56,950 nucleotides of DNA from Candidatus Omnitrophota bacterium (GCA_029561555.1 JAKQXH010000045.1:1-56950); one strand, 5' to 3'; positions 18,589 through 29,424 are shown, numbered from the stretch's first letter. Notes: generated by a model from the sequence alone, not told the origin. Numbers and translations are program-made.

Positions 18589-21500
18589 TTACGGTTCGGA
18601 AGGCTCCCCCGCCGGACCGGCTAATGCGGGGATTCTCTCCCGTTCCTGCATTAATTTGTTTTTCTCGGAAACAACGGCCTTCAAATCGATGGAAAGCTCT
18701 TCAAGATCATTCTCCAGGATTTCGTAACGGTAATCCGATTTCTTTTTAAGCCTCTCGATATTTTTCTTAAGGACTTCACGCCTCTTCATCAGGAGTTTTT
18801 CGTGTTTGATCACGATTTTCTTTTCCTCGTCGACCACCTTCCTCAATTCTTTTTCCGCCTTGGCGCGTTCTTTTGAAAAAAGCGCCTTTCGCTTCCCCAA
18901 GTCACGGTCCGTTGTCGAAAACCGCTCTTTCATGCGCCCCTTGACATTGCGTTCGTAAAAATCCCGGAGTTCCTTCCGAAGCGTCTTCCGTTCTTTCTCA
19001 AAGGACGCCTCTTCCACGGAAATCTTGTCCTTCAGGTCTTCGATCTCCTTCAGCAAAGCCTGCGCTTCGGGAGACGGCCCGTTCTCCTTTTCCGTTTCCT
19101 GCCGGCCAGTCTCATTGGCATTCACTTCGGTCAGTTTGGCTTCAAGGGCCTTGACTTGCTCCTGCAAAGTCTCATAACGCTCCTCAAGTTTTTTCAGCCG
19201 CGCATTCCTTTTGTCCAAATTGCTCTGCAAAGCTTCTTTTTCGCTCCGTCCCGTATTCACAAACACACCTTTGGCCGTTTTGACGATTTTCTGGAGAGAA
19301 ACGCCGGGCAATTCGACAAAAATCGTCCGGTACGAGAAATTCGCATACTTCGAAGATTCTTCCTTCATCTTTTCGAATTCCGACTTCAATTCATCAACCT
19401 CTTTCGTCCGGGCCTCGATCAACAGCGTTTCCACTTCGATATTTTCCCTCAGTTCCAGAATCCGCGCGGAAGCCTGACCGGTATCCTTCTTGGTCATCTC
19501 CTCCGCCTGTCGGCTGACCGATTCCTCTTTAGGGGTGAGGCCGAAAATAAACGCCTTGAAAAACTTATAAGTTCCCACGGCGGGCGCCGCGGCTATCTTC
19601 CCGGTTTTCTCCAATCCCCCCCACCGCTTTTCGTCCGTTTCCTTCATCACTTTTTCCAGCTCATCGATCATGTTCCGCCGCTCCCCGTTCCGGTCGCGAA
19701 TCTCATCATAACGCCAGCGGATTTCCCTCTCGGTAAGTCGCATTTTCTTCTTGAGACGGATTTGCTCCGGAAGACGCTCAATCCCTTCCTCTCCGGAGAT
19801 CTCCTGCGGAGCGGATCCTCCCGCGACCGGCACCGTTCCCAACTCCTCCGAAAACCCTTTCTGCAGAGTCTCAACAATACGGCGCTTCTCTTCGATCCGG
19901 GCGGAGAGTTTTTCCGCTTTTCGTTTCGTCTTCTCCAGTTTTGCCTCGAGCCCCTTCCGATCCAAACCTTCCAGCTTCAATGGAGCCCTGGCCCCGCTAC
20001 CGGCATCTCTAAGATATTCGGTCCATCCGTTTGCCTCGGCCTGTTTCCGGAAATCGATCTCCCGAGCATCCAGAGTTTTCTTCAGCGAATCGATCTGCCG
20101 CCCATGTTCTTCCAACGCCTGCTGTTTCTTTTTGAGATCGCCTCCGGACTCCTCCAAAGCCTCCTGAAATTCCTTTTTCTGCGCCATGAGCTCGATGTCT
20201 TCTTCCTTGAAAGTTTCCGCCTGCCCCGAGACCTCCTTCAAAACACTCTCAAAATCCTCCCTCCGAATTTCCTCCGCCCGGTATTCTTCGATCAGTTTGG
20301 CGATATCCTGAAGATAAGCGCTCCGGGCCTTTTCGAAGGGATCCTCTCTCCGGAAAAACGGGATCGAAAACCCGGACGGGATCCCCAATTCGCGTCGGAT
20401 TCGCTCCACTTCCGTTTTTTCTTTTTGAAGCGCCGCTTCTTCGGCCTCCAGAGATTCCGACCAACTCTGGAAAAACCGCGCAAGATCTTCCGACGGATTC
20501 CCGCGCATTTGTTTTTTCCGCGCTTGAAGCGCCCTTTTCTTCTCGGCCAATTCCTGTTCTTTTATTTTGAGCGACTCGAACCGCCTTTTGATATCCGATA
20601 CTTTCCGCTTTTCAAAATCGTGCAAGCTTCCTTTCAGATGCCTTTCTTTTTTCTTCAACTGCTTCAAACGTCCTTCAACCGATTTTCGTTCTTCTTTTTC
20701 TCCTTCCCCTAAAATGGACAGCCGTGCATTCAGGTCTTTGATCCGTTGTTCAATACGGCTCAGCTCCGTCTGAAACGCCTTTTCTTTCGCCTTGATAAAC
20801 TTTTCCGGAGCCTGGAAAAACAAAATCTTCTCTTTTGCCTTCTTCCCCCAGGAAGTCATCGGGTAATGCGCGGCAATGTCTTCGTAGTAAATCAAAGCGC
20901 TGTCTAAGCGGTTTTCCTTCTCGTAGTATTGGGCGATGTCAAAATTCTTTTGGGCGTTTTTTTCGTCAATCGCTTGCTTGAGCTGTCGGGCTTTTTCGGC
21001 CACGGAAGTATCCGGATACTCCTGAATAAACGAATTAAACTGCGCTTCCGCCCGATCCAAGCCTTCCACGCTTCGGTTTACATTTTTAGCCATTTGAAAC
21101 GAAATTTCTCCGAGCTGGAATTTGGCATCCGCGACCAGTTGACTGTCGGGATAATCTTCCGCGAGGCGTTCAAACGTCTCGAGAGCCTTATTCAGATTTC
21201 CGCTCTTCCGGTAGGCAGTGCCCAGCTTAAAAAGGGCCTGATCCCCGTACTTCCCGAAAGGGGCATTGGTCACAACCTGTTCGAAGACTTCGATCGCTTT
21301 GGGCAAAGCGGGCATAATGGGCATGCCCATAAATTTCGAGCGCTTCCCGGAAAGAAAAAGATTCCCGATCCGGAACTGCCGTTCGATCACGGTCTCCACC
21401 TGCGCGCTTTGAGGGTAATTAGAAATGACTTTTTGATAGGCGTGGAATGCCTTGTAATAGTCGCCCGATTCTTCGTAAAGTTCTCCGAGCTTAAACTGCG

Positions 21501-21762
21501 CATCGGGAGCGACTTTCGAACTGGGATAGGCTTTTACCAATTTCTGAAACTGCTGAATGGCCTGCTCGTATTTCTTCTTCTCGTAAAACCCCATTGCATA
21601 GGCGTACTGCTCGTCGGCGTTTCCGACAAGTTCCTCCCCTTCTCTTACAAATCTGCCTTTTTCGGACGACCAGACAAAATCGGCCCTTGCCGTCGTTACC
21701 GGAAAAAGAATCAGCGGAAAAGAAAGGAGCAAAACGCCTGAAATCCGTCTAATTTGAATCAT
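18589..21762 (-). CDS. Secreted BamD-like TPR protein with very long coiled coil
   Basis: A 1,057-residue protein with a signal peptide (residues 1-27, ending TTARA). Residues about 45-320 contain TPR-type repeats in the style of BamD/YbgF outer-membrane assembly proteins (YAYAMGFYEKKKYEQAIQQF, then PDAQFKLGELYEESGDYYKA and similar). From about residue 330 to the end it is almost pure Glu/Lys/Arg coiled coil, broken near residue 590 (Pro/Gly-rich) and by one hydrophobic patch near 740 (GTYKFFKAFIFGLTP). True BamD is about 245 residues, so the 700-residue tail is unusual. It sits directly upstream of lptE-holA, which suggests an outer-membrane biogenesis role, but function is not proven. There is no lipobox, and no clear Shine-Dalgarno before ATG 21762. 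Confidence 0.8.
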   Translation of the reverse strand: MIQIRRISGVLLLSFPLILFPVTTARADFVWSSEKGRFVREGEELVGNADEQYAYAMGFYEKKKYEQAIQQFQKLVKAYPSSKVAPDAQFKLGELYEESGDYYKAFHAYQKVISNYPQSAQVETVIERQFRIGNLFLSGKRSKFMGMPIMPALPKAIEVFEQVVTNAPFGKYGDQALFKLGTAYRKSGNLNKALETFERLAEDYPDSQLVADAKFQLGEISFQMAKNVNRSVEGLDRAEAQFNSFIQEYPDTSVAEKARQLKQAIDEKNAQKNFDIAQYYEKENRLDSALIYYEDIAAHYPMTSWGKKAKEKILFFQAPEKFIKAKEKAFQTELSRIEQRIKDLNARLSILGEGEKEERKSVEGRLKQLKKKERHLKGSLHDFEKRKVSDIKRRFESLKIKEQELAEKKRALQARKKQMRGNPSEDLARFFQSWSESLEAEEAALQKEKTEVERIRRELGIPSGFSIPFFRREDPFEKARSAYLQDIAKLIEEYRAEEIRREDFESVLKEVSGQAETFKEEDIELMAQKKEFQEALEESGGDLKKKQQALEEHGRQIDSLKKTLDAREIDFRKQAEANGWTEYLRDAGSGARAPLKLEGLDRKGLEAKLEKTKRKAEKLSARIEEKRRIVETLQKGFSEELGTVPVAGGSAPQEISGEEGIERLPEQIRLKKKMRLTEREIRWRYDEIRDRNGERRNMIDELEKVMKETDEKRWGGLEKTGKIAAAPAVGTYKFFKAFIFGLTPKEESVSRQAEEMTKKDTGQASARILELRENIEVETLLIEARTKEVDELKSEFEKMKEESSKYANFSYRTIFVELPGVSLQKIVKTAKGVFVNTGRSEKEALQSNLDKRNARLKKLEERYETLQEQVKALEAKLTEVNANETGRQETEKENGPSPEAQALLKEIEDLKDKISVEEASFEKERKTLRKELRDFYERNVKGRMKERFSTTDRDLGKRKALFSKERAKAEKELRKVVDEEKKIVIKHEKLLMKRREVLKKNIERLKKKSDYRYEILENDLEELSIDLKAVVSEKNKLMQERERIPALAGPAGEPSEP

Positions 21763-21928
21763 GGAAACCGTTGGTCCGTTATTCGAGGGCTCAAAGACAA
21801 CACTGCCATTTCTGCGCTAAGCTGAATCCCTCCGCAACTTAGAGATCCGGAAATGAAGGATTTCTTTCCCTCTTAGAATGTTTTATATCTATAAACGACA
21901 AAATAAGTTAGAGAAAAACTGAAGCGGT

Positions 21929-21957
21929 AATATAGCACGCCGCCCTATCACTGTCAA
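21929..21957 (-). promoter_or_regulatory. Strong sigma-70 promoter upstream of the BamD-like gene
   Basis: Minus strand: perfect TTGACA (21957-21952), a 17-nt spacer, then TATATT (21934-21929). Predicted RNA start is near 21922, leaving a leader of about 160 nt before ATG 21762. The 222-bp gap (21763-21984) contains no gene; I see no recognisable riboswitch in the leader. Confidence 0.72.
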
Positions 21958-21984
21958 GAAAGCCGGAAGCGAAAGGAATCTCCT

Positions 21985-22416
21985 TTACCGCAGCACCGGG
22001 ATTGAAGTGTCTTCGGAATCGTCTCCCTGCGTCCCCGGGACTTCCAGCGGAACCGTTTTCTTCATCGACTCCACGGTTTTCTCAAGATCCGCCGTTTTGA
22101 TTCTCTCCTGAGCCAGTGCTTTGGTTGCCTCGTCCCTTTCCGTTTCGAGAGCCGAGATCTGTGCCTTGAAATTCTCCCGCTCCTTGGAAAGTTCCGCAAT
22201 CATATTGTCCTGAGCCGAAAACTTGGCTTCGCTTTTCTTCAGGTTTTCCTGAACATCCTGGCTGTCTTTCTTCAGTTTCTCAACCTCCATTTTCAGGATC
22301 TGGCTCTCGCTGCGGGCGTTTTCAAGCTTTGCTTTCAAAGACATGATTTTCATGCCGAAAATAACGCTCACAACCAGCAAAAGGATCAAACACACAAAAA
22401 TCGTCACTTTCTGCAT
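21985..22416 (-). CDS. Small membrane-anchored coiled-coil protein
   Basis: 143 residues; no family recognised. Residues 5-25 form one hydrophobic helix (TIFVCLILLLVVSVIFGMKI) that would act as an inner-membrane anchor or uncleaved signal. Residues 27-120 are a continuous heptad-rich Glu/Lys coiled coil, followed by a short Pro/Asp-rich tail. The layout resembles small periplasmic scaffold proteins. ATG 22416 is preceded by GGAGGA at good spacing. It is a single gene between the yyaL-like gene and the BamD-like gene, all on the minus strand. Confidence 0.75.
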   Translation of the reverse strand: MQKVTIFVCLILLLVVSVIFGMKIMSLKAKLENARSESQILKMEVEKLKKDSQDVQENLKKSEAKFSAQDNMIAELSKERENFKAQISALETERDEATKALAQERIKTADLEKTVESMKKTVPLEVPGTQGDDSEDTSIPVLR

Positions 22417-22504
22417 CTCAAGCGTCCTCCTCTCCGATTCTTATATTCCGTATTTTCATATTAAAAGGGCAATCTGTCTATCCCTAAAATCGTTTCCGGG
22501 AAAA

Positions 22505-24631
22505 TTATTTAAAAAGTCCTTCTAATTCCGGGCCCGAAACCACCGCCGGGAGGCAGGTCCGGTTTCGGCAAACCGTCACGGCGGTTTTATTTCCCTGCCG
22601 AGCACGCGTCCCGAGCGACGGAAAAAGCGCTTCGATTTTCTTCCGGTTTTCCCCTTCCAGATCCCTGAACAAAACCGTTTTTTCGGGCAGGAACCGGGAA
22701 TCAATCACGCGGAGCATGTCCTCTAAATCCGAGTTGTCCGGGCCTTCATCGATCACGATTTCGCAGCCGGGACCGGCAAATGCGGCCAAGGCAGTCAGCA
22801 TATGCGCGCAACCCATCCCGGAATCTCCGCAGTGTTCCGGAAAAGCCCGCAGGATATTCGCGGCATTCGTTTCCAGTTCCCGGTCCCCGCTCAAACGGCT
22901 CAAGCGCAAAAAGGCCAAAGCCGCCGCCGCATTGCCGGACGGCAGAGCCCCTTCCTGAAAATCTTTTTGGCGAAGAATCAATCTTTCCGAATCCCCCCCC
23001 GTCAGAAAGAAACCTCCCCCGTCCGCGTCCCGAAAAAGACGCATGATTTCGCGGCAGAGACTCATCGCTTCCTCAAGATATCGGGGATCAAATGTCGCCT
23101 CATACAGATCGATCAGCCCGCAAGTAAAAAACGCATAATCCGGAAGGAAAGCAGGAATCGCCGCTTCCCCGTCCGCATACCGGTGCATCAGACGCCCGTC
23201 TTTCCGCTTCAGCCTGGCCAAAAGAAAATCGGCCGCTCCCATCGCAGCACGCTGATACCGGATATCCCCCAACACGCGAAATCCGATGGAAAAGCTCGAA
23301 ATCATGAGTGCGTTCCAGTCCGTCAAAATCTTGTCATCCCGGTAAGGCCTGGGCTTTGACGCTCTTTTCGCCGATAAAACCGATCGGGCATTCTCCAAAA
23401 TCCTCTCAACCCGTTCACGGCTCATCCCAAACCGTTTAGCCGTCGCCTCAACGGACTGACAAACGGAAAGAATATTCCTGCCTCTCCACTCCTCCGGCAA
23501 ATTCGTCTCGACATTTCCTTCATCCCGGATCCCGTAATGAAAATTGAAAACTTCCGAAAGATCTTTATCAAGACAATCCCGGATTTCCGCGGCCGTCCAG
23601 ACGTAAAAAACCCCTTCCGATTTGACCCGACCGTTTCCCGATACCTCCCAGCTGTCCGCATCTTCCGCCGCGCAGAAAGCACCAAAATCGTCCGTCAAAT
23701 CCCTGAGCACATAATCCAGGGTTTCCCGCGCTATTGCGGCATAGAAAGAGTTTTGCGTAACCTGATACGTCTCGAGATAAAGCCTCGAGAGAAGCGCCTG
23801 GTTGTAAAGCATTTTTTCAAAATGCGGCAGATGCCATTCGCGGTCCGTCGTGTAGCGATGGAATCCTCCCCCCAGATGATCCCGCAATCCGCCCAAAGCC
23901 ATTTTCCGCAGGGACGTCTCCACCATCGCAAGGGCGTCCGGATTCCCGCGACGATACCCGTATCGCAGAAGAAAACCCAGCAAAGTTTCCTGAGGAAATT
24001 TCGGTTCGATCCCGAACCCGCCGAAAGAACGGTCAAACGCAGCGCCGCAGTTCTCATACGCCTCATCCAGCAAGTGTTCGTCCGGAAAACTCATCCCCTG
24101 ATCCGCGAAAAATCTTTTCTCTCCGATCGCCCGAAGCAGCGCTTCGCTTGATTCCGATATTCCGGCCGGATTGCTCGTCCACATTTCGTGAATCGCCGAT
24201 AAAATCTCGAAAAATCCGGGTTTTCCCCACCGGCCCCGGGGCGGAAAATAAGTTCCCCCGTAAAAAGGTTTTAGCTCTCCGGTCAGAAAAACACTGAGGG
24301 GCCACCCCCCGGAGCCGGTCATCGCCTGAACGGCCTGCATGTACACTCGATCGATGTCGGGACGTTCCTCTCGATCCACTTTGACCGAAACAAAATTTTC
24401 ATTCAGATATTTCGCCGTTTCGGGATTCGAAAAAGATTCCGCTGCCATCACATGACACCAGTGACAGGTCGAATACCCGACGGACAGAAAAATAGGTTTA
24501 TGGGTTTCGCGGGCTTTCCGGAAAGCTTCCTCTCCCCAAGGATACCAGTCGACGGGATTATAGGCGTGCTGGAGGAGGTAAGGACTTTTCTGGCTTAGAA
24601 GCCGATTGGCCTGAATCTTATCGGGATTCAT
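22505..24631 (-). CDS. YyaL/SPATA20-type thioredoxin-fold protein (DUF255)
   Basis: About 708 residues. The N-terminal domain is the family hallmark: [30 protein letters not shown], then the CHWCH active-site-like motif ([14 protein letters not shown]) and [15 protein letters not shown]. The rest is an (alpha/alpha)6 barrel related to N-acylglucosamine 2-epimerases ([37 protein letters not shown]). The family is widespread, with proposed redox or sugar-related roles but no settled reaction. An open frame extends to TTG 24667, but homologues begin close to the ANRL block, so ATG 24631 is preferred; neither start has a good ribosome-binding site. Confidence 0.9.
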   Translation of the reverse strand: MNPDKIQANRLLSQKSPYLLQHAYNPVDWYPWGEEAFRKARETHKPIFLSVGYSTCHWCHVMAAESFSNPETAKYLNENFVSVKVDREERPDIDRVYMQAVQAMTGSGGWPLSVFLTGELKPFYGGTYFPPRGRWGKPGFFEILSAIHEMWTSNPAGISESSEALLRAIGEKRFFADQGMSFPDEHLLDEAYENCGAAFDRSFGGFGIEPKFPQETLLGFLLRYGYRRGNPDALAMVETSLRKMALGGLRDHLGGGFHRYTTDREWHLPHFEKMLYNQALLSRLYLETYQVTQNSFYAAIARETLDYVLRDLTDDFGAFCAAEDADSWEVSGNGRVKSEGVFYVWTAAEIRDCLDKDLSEVFNFHYGIRDEGNVETNLPEEWRGRNILSVCQSVEATAKRFGMSRERVERILENARSVLSAKRASKPRPYRDDKILTDWNALMISSFSIGFRVLGDIRYQRAAMGAADFLLARLKRKDGRLMHRYADGEAAIPAFLPDYAFFTCGLIDLYEATFDPRYLEEAMSLCREIMRLFRDADGGGFFLTGGDSERLILRQKDFQEGALPSGNAAAALAFLRLSRLSGDRELETNAANILRAFPEHCGDSGMGCAHMLTALAAFAGPGCEIVIDEGPDNSDLEDMLRVIDSRFLPEKTVLFRDLEGENRKKIEALFPSLGTRARQGNKTAVTVCRNRTCLPAVVSGPELEGLFK

Positions 24632-24733
24632 TTTTTGGGAAAAACATACCGTGCATTTCCGGAGCAAAAACCGCCCGCTCAGGAATGCTTTCCGTAGATG
24701 ACGGGAAAACTCCTCGATTCCCGGAGATCCGGC

Positions 24734-25147
24734 TTATTGTACCGGAACAATATTGCTCTTTTCGTCGTAGGTATAGCGGGCCTTCCCGTTCTCCACGCGG
24801 ATGCGAATATCCACGACCCGGATATCGCCTTTCACATCGCTGACGTCAAAATCAAGTTCGAGGAGATCCCCCGTTTTGACGTCCGTCATCACCGCGGTCC
24901 CGAAATTGTAATTGCCCGACTTCCCGACCTTATCAAGGATCCGGACGCGCTTGAGCCATCTCAACCCTTTGCTTCCCTGAACATCCACGATGGCAAACGC
25001 CCCCTGAAGCCTCTCCTGCTGAGCGATGTACTGCACGATAACCTTTTTGACCTGTTCCGGCGTCAGTGCGGCAAAAGAAACCCCCGCGAGCAGCATCGTA
25101 ACCGCCGCAGCCAGGACACATCCCTTTGTCCATTTCTTGCCCATCAT
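24734..25147 (-). CDS. Small secreted protein, unknown function
   Basis: 137 residues from ATG 25147. The frame extends to TTG 25162, but a GAGGAGG ribosome-binding site covers codons 1-3 of that longer form and lies 6 nt before ATG 25147, which settles the start. Residues 1-27 are a signal peptide ending in VSFA. The mature protein is mixed alpha/beta with repeated beta-strand-like stretches (GAFAIVDVQG, TGDLLELDFDV, DIRVVDIRIRVENGKARYTY). I do not recognise the family. It lies 57 bp downstream of the next small secreted protein, probably cotranscribed. Confidence 0.78.
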   Translation of the reverse strand: MMGKKWTKGCVLAAAVTMLLAGVSFAALTPEQVKKVIVQYIAQQERLQGAFAIVDVQGSKGLRWLKRVRILDKVGKSGNYNFGTAVMTDVKTGDLLELDFDVSDVKGDIRVVDIRIRVENGKARYTYDEKSNIVPVQ

Positions 25148-25204
25148 CAGAATCCTCCTCAAAAATCTTTTTCCGGTTTCATCCGCAAAAATGAATGGCT
25201 CCTG

Positions 25205-25441
25205 TTATGCCGCGGAATCCGCCGCATCCTCGGAAGCCTCAACATCCTCCTCGGCATTAGCCGTTTCAGCGGAAGTATCCCCGTTGACTTCCGTATTGCC
25301 TCCGGCAGGAGCCGAAGCCACGGCACTTTGCCCGCTAGCCCCTTTAGTAGGGCACATTCCGCAGCCCGCGAAAGCGCCCGGAAGATTCGAAGTCATCGCA
25401 AACACCATTAAAATCAGCAATCCCGCCAATATTTTTTTCAT
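25205..25441 (-). CDS. Small secreted Ala/Glu-rich protein with a CxxC motif
   Basis: 78 residues. A signal peptide (MKKILAGLLILMVFAMTSN to about residue 25) is followed at the start of the mature part by CGMCPTK, two Cys separated by Gly-Met. The remaining 45 residues are low-complexity Ala/Ser/Glu/Asp and probably disordered. AAAGGAG lies at good spacing before ATG 25441. Function unknown; the CxxC could bind a metal or form a disulfide. Confidence 0.72.
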   Translation of the reverse strand: MKKILAGLLILMVFAMTSNLPGAFAGCGMCPTKGASGQSAVASAPAGGNTEVNGDTSAETANAEEDVEASEDAADSAA

Positions 25442-25559
25442 GCCATTCTCCTTTATTGAATTCAGTTCGCCTTAGAAATTTCGGACAGTTTAAGGCAAAG
25501 GCCGTGAATTGTCGAACAAAATTGAGCCCGGACTATGCCCAAAAAACCGGAATCCTGCT

Positions 25560-26084
25560 TCATTTTCCGCAAAAGTTACGGATTTTCGTCCAAAAGGACT
25601 CCGGGGCGTCGCCCCACATCCCGAGTTTCCCGGCTTTCGCCCTGCGCTCCGACTCGAAGAAATCTTTTTTGTATTCGAAAGGAAATTTTCGGAAAACTTC
25701 GGCGTATCCTTGCTCGATCATTTGGCGGTTCACAAAAGTTCCGTCGGACAGATACACATAGGCAAGCCTTCTCCCGAACCGGTCGAAAGGTTCCTCTCCG
25801 CCTTCAAGCCTCACGTCCTTCCCCTCGATGAGGGCCTTGAGATATTTCCGGGATTCCTCTCCGAAAGGCTCGCCGCTTTTCCCGTATCGCGGGTGGCTGA
25901 CTTCCGGAGCATCAATTCCGATCATGCGCACCCGCTGTTGATCGGTCAGGATAAAAGTATCCCCGTCGATCACATAACGGACTTTTTCCGCAAAAAGAAG
26001 TCCGGCACTCAAAAAAAACAGGCAAATCGCGCCCTGAACCGCTCGCCGCCACGGAAAATCTTTCCGAAAAATCTCGAATACCAT
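25560..26084 (-). CDS. Secreted thermonuclease-like protein (SNase fold)
   Basis: 174 residues with an N-terminal hydrophobic segment (residues 15-32) that would export or anchor it. The staphylococcal-nuclease OB-fold pattern is clear: VRYVIDGDTFIL, then RMIGIDAPE (the catalytic Arg and Asp region), EEPFDRFGRRLAYVYLSDG (the second Glu/Arg pair) and RAKAGKLGMWG near the end. Predicted Ca-dependent phosphodiesterase acting on DNA or RNA outside the cytoplasm. It starts 9 bp downstream of clpB, so it may be the last gene of the heat-shock cluster. Confidence 0.87.
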   Translation of the reverse strand: MVFEIFRKDFPWRRAVQGAICLFFLSAGLLFAEKVRYVIDGDTFILTDQQRVRMIGIDAPEVSHPRYGKSGEPFGEESRKYLKALIEGKDVRLEGGEEPFDRFGRRLAYVYLSDGTFVNRQMIEQGYAEVFRKFPFEYKKDFFESERRAKAGKLGMWGDAPESFWTKIRNFCGK

Positions 26085-26093
26085 TTTCGCCGG

Positions 26094-28682
26094 TTATTCT
26101 TTCAAAAATTGAAACGTTCCGCTTTTCTTGTCGACTCCGACGACGGCCTGCGCGCCGTCCCGGTATTCACCGCTGAGAATCCTCACCGCCAGGGGGTCCT
26201 GAATTTCCCGCTGAATCAGTCTCCGGAGAGGCCTTGCCCCGAATTCGGAATCGTATCCTTCCGCCGCCAGTTTCTCACGGGCCTCCCGGTCCACCCGGAG
26301 ACCGATTTTTCTTTCCGAAAGTTTGGTCTCAAGCTCTTTCAGCTGCAAATCCACGATCTTGCCGATATCCCCCTGATTCAGCTTGTTGAACACGATGATT
26401 TCGTCAATCCGGTTCATCAGTTCCGGCCGCAAATGTGCGCGCAATTCCTGCAATACCTGATCGCGGACTTTCCCTTTTGAATCCCTCTCCCCCTGAAAAT
26501 AATGGCTCCCGATATTGGACGTCAGGATCACCACGGTATTCCTGAAATTGACGACACGCCCCTGTCCGTCCGTCAGCCTCCCATCCTCGAGAATCTGAAG
26601 CAGGATATTGAATACGTCGTGATGCGCTTTTTCGATTTCGTCGAACAAAATGACGGCATAAGGCCTGCGCCGGATCTTCTCGGTCAATTGCCCGCCCTCT
26701 TCGTAGCCGACGTATCCCGGCGGCGCGCCGATCAATCTCGAAACCGAATGTTTCTCCATGTATTCGGACATATCGATTCTCACCGTTGCGTTCTCGTCAT
26801 CGAAAAGAAACCATGCCAGCGTTTTCGCAAGATATGTTTTCCCCACTCCCGTCGGCCCCAGGAAGATAAACGATCCGATCGGACGAGCCGGGTCCGAAAG
26901 ACCCGACCGGGAACGGCGGATGCTGTTTGAAATCAAACCGACCGCTTCATCCTGCCCGACAATCCGGGTCTTGAGCCGCTCCTCCATGTGAATCAGCTTT
27001 TCGACTTCGCCTTCCATGAGACGCGAAACGGGTATCCCCGTCCATTTGGAAACGATTTCCGCGATATCTTCCTCGCTTACTTCTTCCTGAAGCATTTTCT
27101 GTTCTTTTTGGATTTCCCGGAGCTCATCATTCTCCCGTTTCAATTCCTCCTCAAAATTCCGGAGAACCCCGTAGCGAATTTCGGCCACTTTGTCCCAATT
27201 GGACTCCTTCTCATGGCGCGATTCTTCCAGCTTGGCCTTTTCCATCTCCTCTTTGGTTTTGCGTATCCTCTCGAGGATTTCTTTTTCGTTCCGCCAATGA
27301 CGCTTCATCGCATCCGATTTTTCCTTCAGATTCGAAAGTTCTTCTTCGAGCTTGGAAAGCCGTTCGCGCGACGATTCGTCCTTCTCCTTCTTGAGCGCCT
27401 GCTTCTCGATCTCGAATTGGATAATCCGCCGCTCCAATTCGTCGATTTCGGTCGGCAGACTGTCGATTTCGATTCTCAGCTTGGATGCCGCCTCGTCGAT
27501 CAAATCAATCGCTTTGTCGGGCAGAAACCGTTCGGTGATATATCTTGAGGAAAGCGTTGCCGCGGCGACCAGCGCATCGTCCTTGATTTTCACGCCGTGA
27601 AAAACCTCATAGCGCTCTTTTAACCCGCGGAGAATCGCGATCGTGTCTTCGACGCTGGGCTCTCCGATGAAAATCGGCTGAAATCTCCGCTCCAGAGCCT
27701 TGTCTTTTTCGACATACTGCCTGTATTCATCCAGCGTCGTCGCCCCGATGCACCGGAGCTGTCCCCGGGCAAGCGCCGGCTTGAGCATGTTGGAAGCGTC
27801 CACCGACCCTTCCGCTTTCCCGGCGCCGACCAGAGTGTGGAGTTCGTCGATAAAGAGGATGATTTCCCCCTCCCGCGCTTCGATCTCCTTGAGTACCGCC
27901 TTCAGACGGTCCTCGAATTCGCCCCGGTATTTGGATCCCGCAACCAGAGAACCGATATCCAGGGCGATAATTTTCTTCCCGCGCAACGCCGACGGAACAT
28001 CTCCATCGGCAATGCGCTTGGCCAGTCCCTCGGCGATCGCGGTTTTCCCGGTCCCCGGATCGCCGATCAAGACCGGATTGTTTTTCGTCCTCCGGGAAAG
28101 CACCTGAATCGAACGGCGAATCTCGCCGTCCCGGCCGATCACGGGATCCAGTTTCCCCTGCCGGGCCAGTTCCGTCAGATCCCTGCCGTAACGCGCGAGG
28201 GCCTGATACTTCCCCTCCGGATTCTGATCCGTCACGCGGTGAGCACCCCGGACCTCCTTCAGAATCTTGAGAAGCGAATCTTTTTTGAGACCATGCTTCC
28301 GGAACAATTTCTGTAATTTCTCGTCCCCGTCCTGAACCACCGCCAAAAGAAGATGCTCAACGCTCGCATATTCGTCCTTGAGCGTTTCGGCTTCTTTAAA
28401 CGCCGTATCCAGGATTTTCCGGAACCGTTCGGATAAATACTGCTGGGAAGCCCCCCCCACTTTGGGTTTTACCGCAAGCAAAGCCCTTAAATCCGATTCA
28501 AAAGCCGCTCCATTCACTCCCAATTTTTGAAAGACGGGAATCGCGATGCTTTCCTCCAGCGAAAGAAGCGCCAAAAGGAGATGCTCCGCATCCACCTCTT
28601 GATGGCCTTCCTCTCGCGCAAGCGAAAGCGCCTTTTCCACGGCCTCCTGCGCCTTCAAAGTCATCTTTTCGAAACGAATCAT
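26094..28682 (-). CDS. clpB: ATP-dependent disaggregase ClpB
   Basis: Hexameric AAA+ chaperone that extracts proteins from aggregates. 862 residues from ATG 28682, which follows GGAAGGGG; an upstream frame to 28760 would overlap the preceding gene and is not needed. Order: Clp-N repeats (residues 1-145), AAA-1 with [17 protein letters not shown], the long coiled-coil middle domain (about residues 390-510) that separates ClpB from ClpA/ClpC, AAA-2 with [18 protein letters not shown] and [20 protein letters not shown], and the C-terminal domain. Three small heat-shock proteins lie directly upstream, the natural partners that hold clients for ClpB. Confidence 0.95.
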   Translation of the reverse strand: MIRFEKMTLKAQEAVEKALSLAREEGHQEVDAEHLLLALLSLEESIAIPVFQKLGVNGAAFESDLRALLAVKPKVGGASQQYLSERFRKILDTAFKEAETLKDEYASVEHLLLAVVQDGDEKLQKLFRKHGLKKDSLLKILKEVRGAHRVTDQNPEGKYQALARYGRDLTELARQGKLDPVIGRDGEIRRSIQVLSRRTKNNPVLIGDPGTGKTAIAEGLAKRIADGDVPSALRGKKIIALDIGSLVAGSKYRGEFEDRLKAVLKEIEAREGEIILFIDELHTLVGAGKAEGSVDASNMLKPALARGQLRCIGATTLDEYRQYVEKDKALERRFQPIFIGEPSVEDTIAILRGLKERYEVFHGVKIKDDALVAAATLSSRYITERFLPDKAIDLIDEAASKLRIEIDSLPTEIDELERRIIQFEIEKQALKKEKDESSRERLSKLEEELSNLKEKSDAMKRHWRNEKEILERIRKTKEEMEKAKLEESRHEKESNWDKVAEIRYGVLRNFEEELKRENDELREIQKEQKMLQEEVSEEDIAEIVSKWTGIPVSRLMEGEVEKLIHMEERLKTRIVGQDEAVGLISNSIRRSRSGLSDPARPIGSFIFLGPTGVGKTYLAKTLAWFLFDDENATVRIDMSEYMEKHSVSRLIGAPPGYVGYEEGGQLTEKIRRRPYAVILFDEIEKAHHDVFNILLQILEDGRLTDGQGRVVNFRNTVVILTSNIGSHYFQGERDSKGKVRDQVLQELRAHLRPELMNRIDEIIVFNKLNQGDIGKIVDLQLKELETKLSERKIGLRVDREAREKLAAEGYDSEFGARPLRRLIQREIQDPLAVRILSGEYRDGAQAVVGVDKKSGTFQFLKE

Positions 28683-28719
28683 ATGGTTTGCCCCTTCCGA
28701 TCGCCCCTCGCCGCCGGCA

Positions 28720-29424
28720 TTATTGAACCTGAACCGTCTTGAGTTTTTCTTTCTGCTCATCCGGAAGTGCGATCTTGGGAAGTCGGATCGTCAAAACGCC
28801 CTTGTCATACTGAGCCGTCACTTCCTCGGTTTTCACGTCGCCCGGAAGCGGAATCGCCCGGCGAAACGATCCGAAACTCCTTTCCATCTGGTAAAACCCC
28901 TTATCATCGGACTCTTTTTTCTCAAAATTACGTTCGCCCGAAATCGTGATCGAATTTTCGTTCACCTCCACATTCAGCTTGTCTTTGTCCAATCCCGGGA
29001 CATCCATCTTGACGGTATATCCTTTCGCATCTTCCTTAATATCCAAATCAGGCTCGTAAAAAAGATTTCCCGGCGTCATACTGTTCAATCCCAATCCTCC
29101 TCCCGCCGCCTTCCGGAAGCTTTCCCGGAACATCCGGTTCATCCGGCGCTGGATTTTTTCCATTTCGATAAAAGGGTCCATCATTCCCCCCATCCCCCCC
29201 TGGTCATCCTGATCAAAGAAAGAAGAAAACGCCCCTCCCGGAAATTGCGCTGACGCGGGCGTCGGTTGCTGTTGCTTATGAAACAGCGGTCTCCGGCATT
29301 GCATCTTCACGGCAGAAGGTTCCGTGGTCTCTTTATCTTTTTTCAATAAATAAGCCGTCTGTAGCGCAAAAGCGACCCCCAAAAGAACCACCGCCGCCGT
29401 TAGAATTTTCTCTTTATTGCTCAT
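28720..29424 (-). CDS. Membrane-anchored small heat-shock protein (Hsp20)
   Basis: 234 residues. Unlike ordinary cytoplasmic Hsp20, it begins with a hydrophobic helix ([21 protein letters not shown], residues 7-27) followed by a Gln/Pro/Gly/Met-rich linker to about residue 85. The alpha-crystallin domain (about 120-220) has the usual marks: [32 protein letters not shown], an IPLPGDV strand and the GVLTIRLPK ending. It is probably a holdase tethered to the inner membrane or exported. GGAAAGGAG precedes ATG 29424. It ends 37 bp before clpB. Confidence 0.9.
   Translation of the reverse strand: MSNKEKILTAAVVLLGVAFALQTAYLLKKDKETTEPSAVKMQCRRPLFHKQQQPTPASAQFPGGAFSSFFDQDDQGGMGGMMDPFIEMEKIQRRMNRMFRESFRKAAGGGLGLNSMTPGNLFYEPDLDIKEDAKGYTVKMDVPGLDKDKLNVEVNENSITISGERNFEKKESDDKGFYQMERSFGSFRRAIPLPGDVKTEEVTAQYDKGVLTIRLPKIALPDEQKEKLKTVQVQ

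Noticed and set aside
19156-20712. 518-residue plus-strand frame over the BamD-like coiled-coil gene
   Set aside because: Phe/Leu/Arg-rich reverse image of a Glu/Lys coiled coil, a common artefact of such genes.
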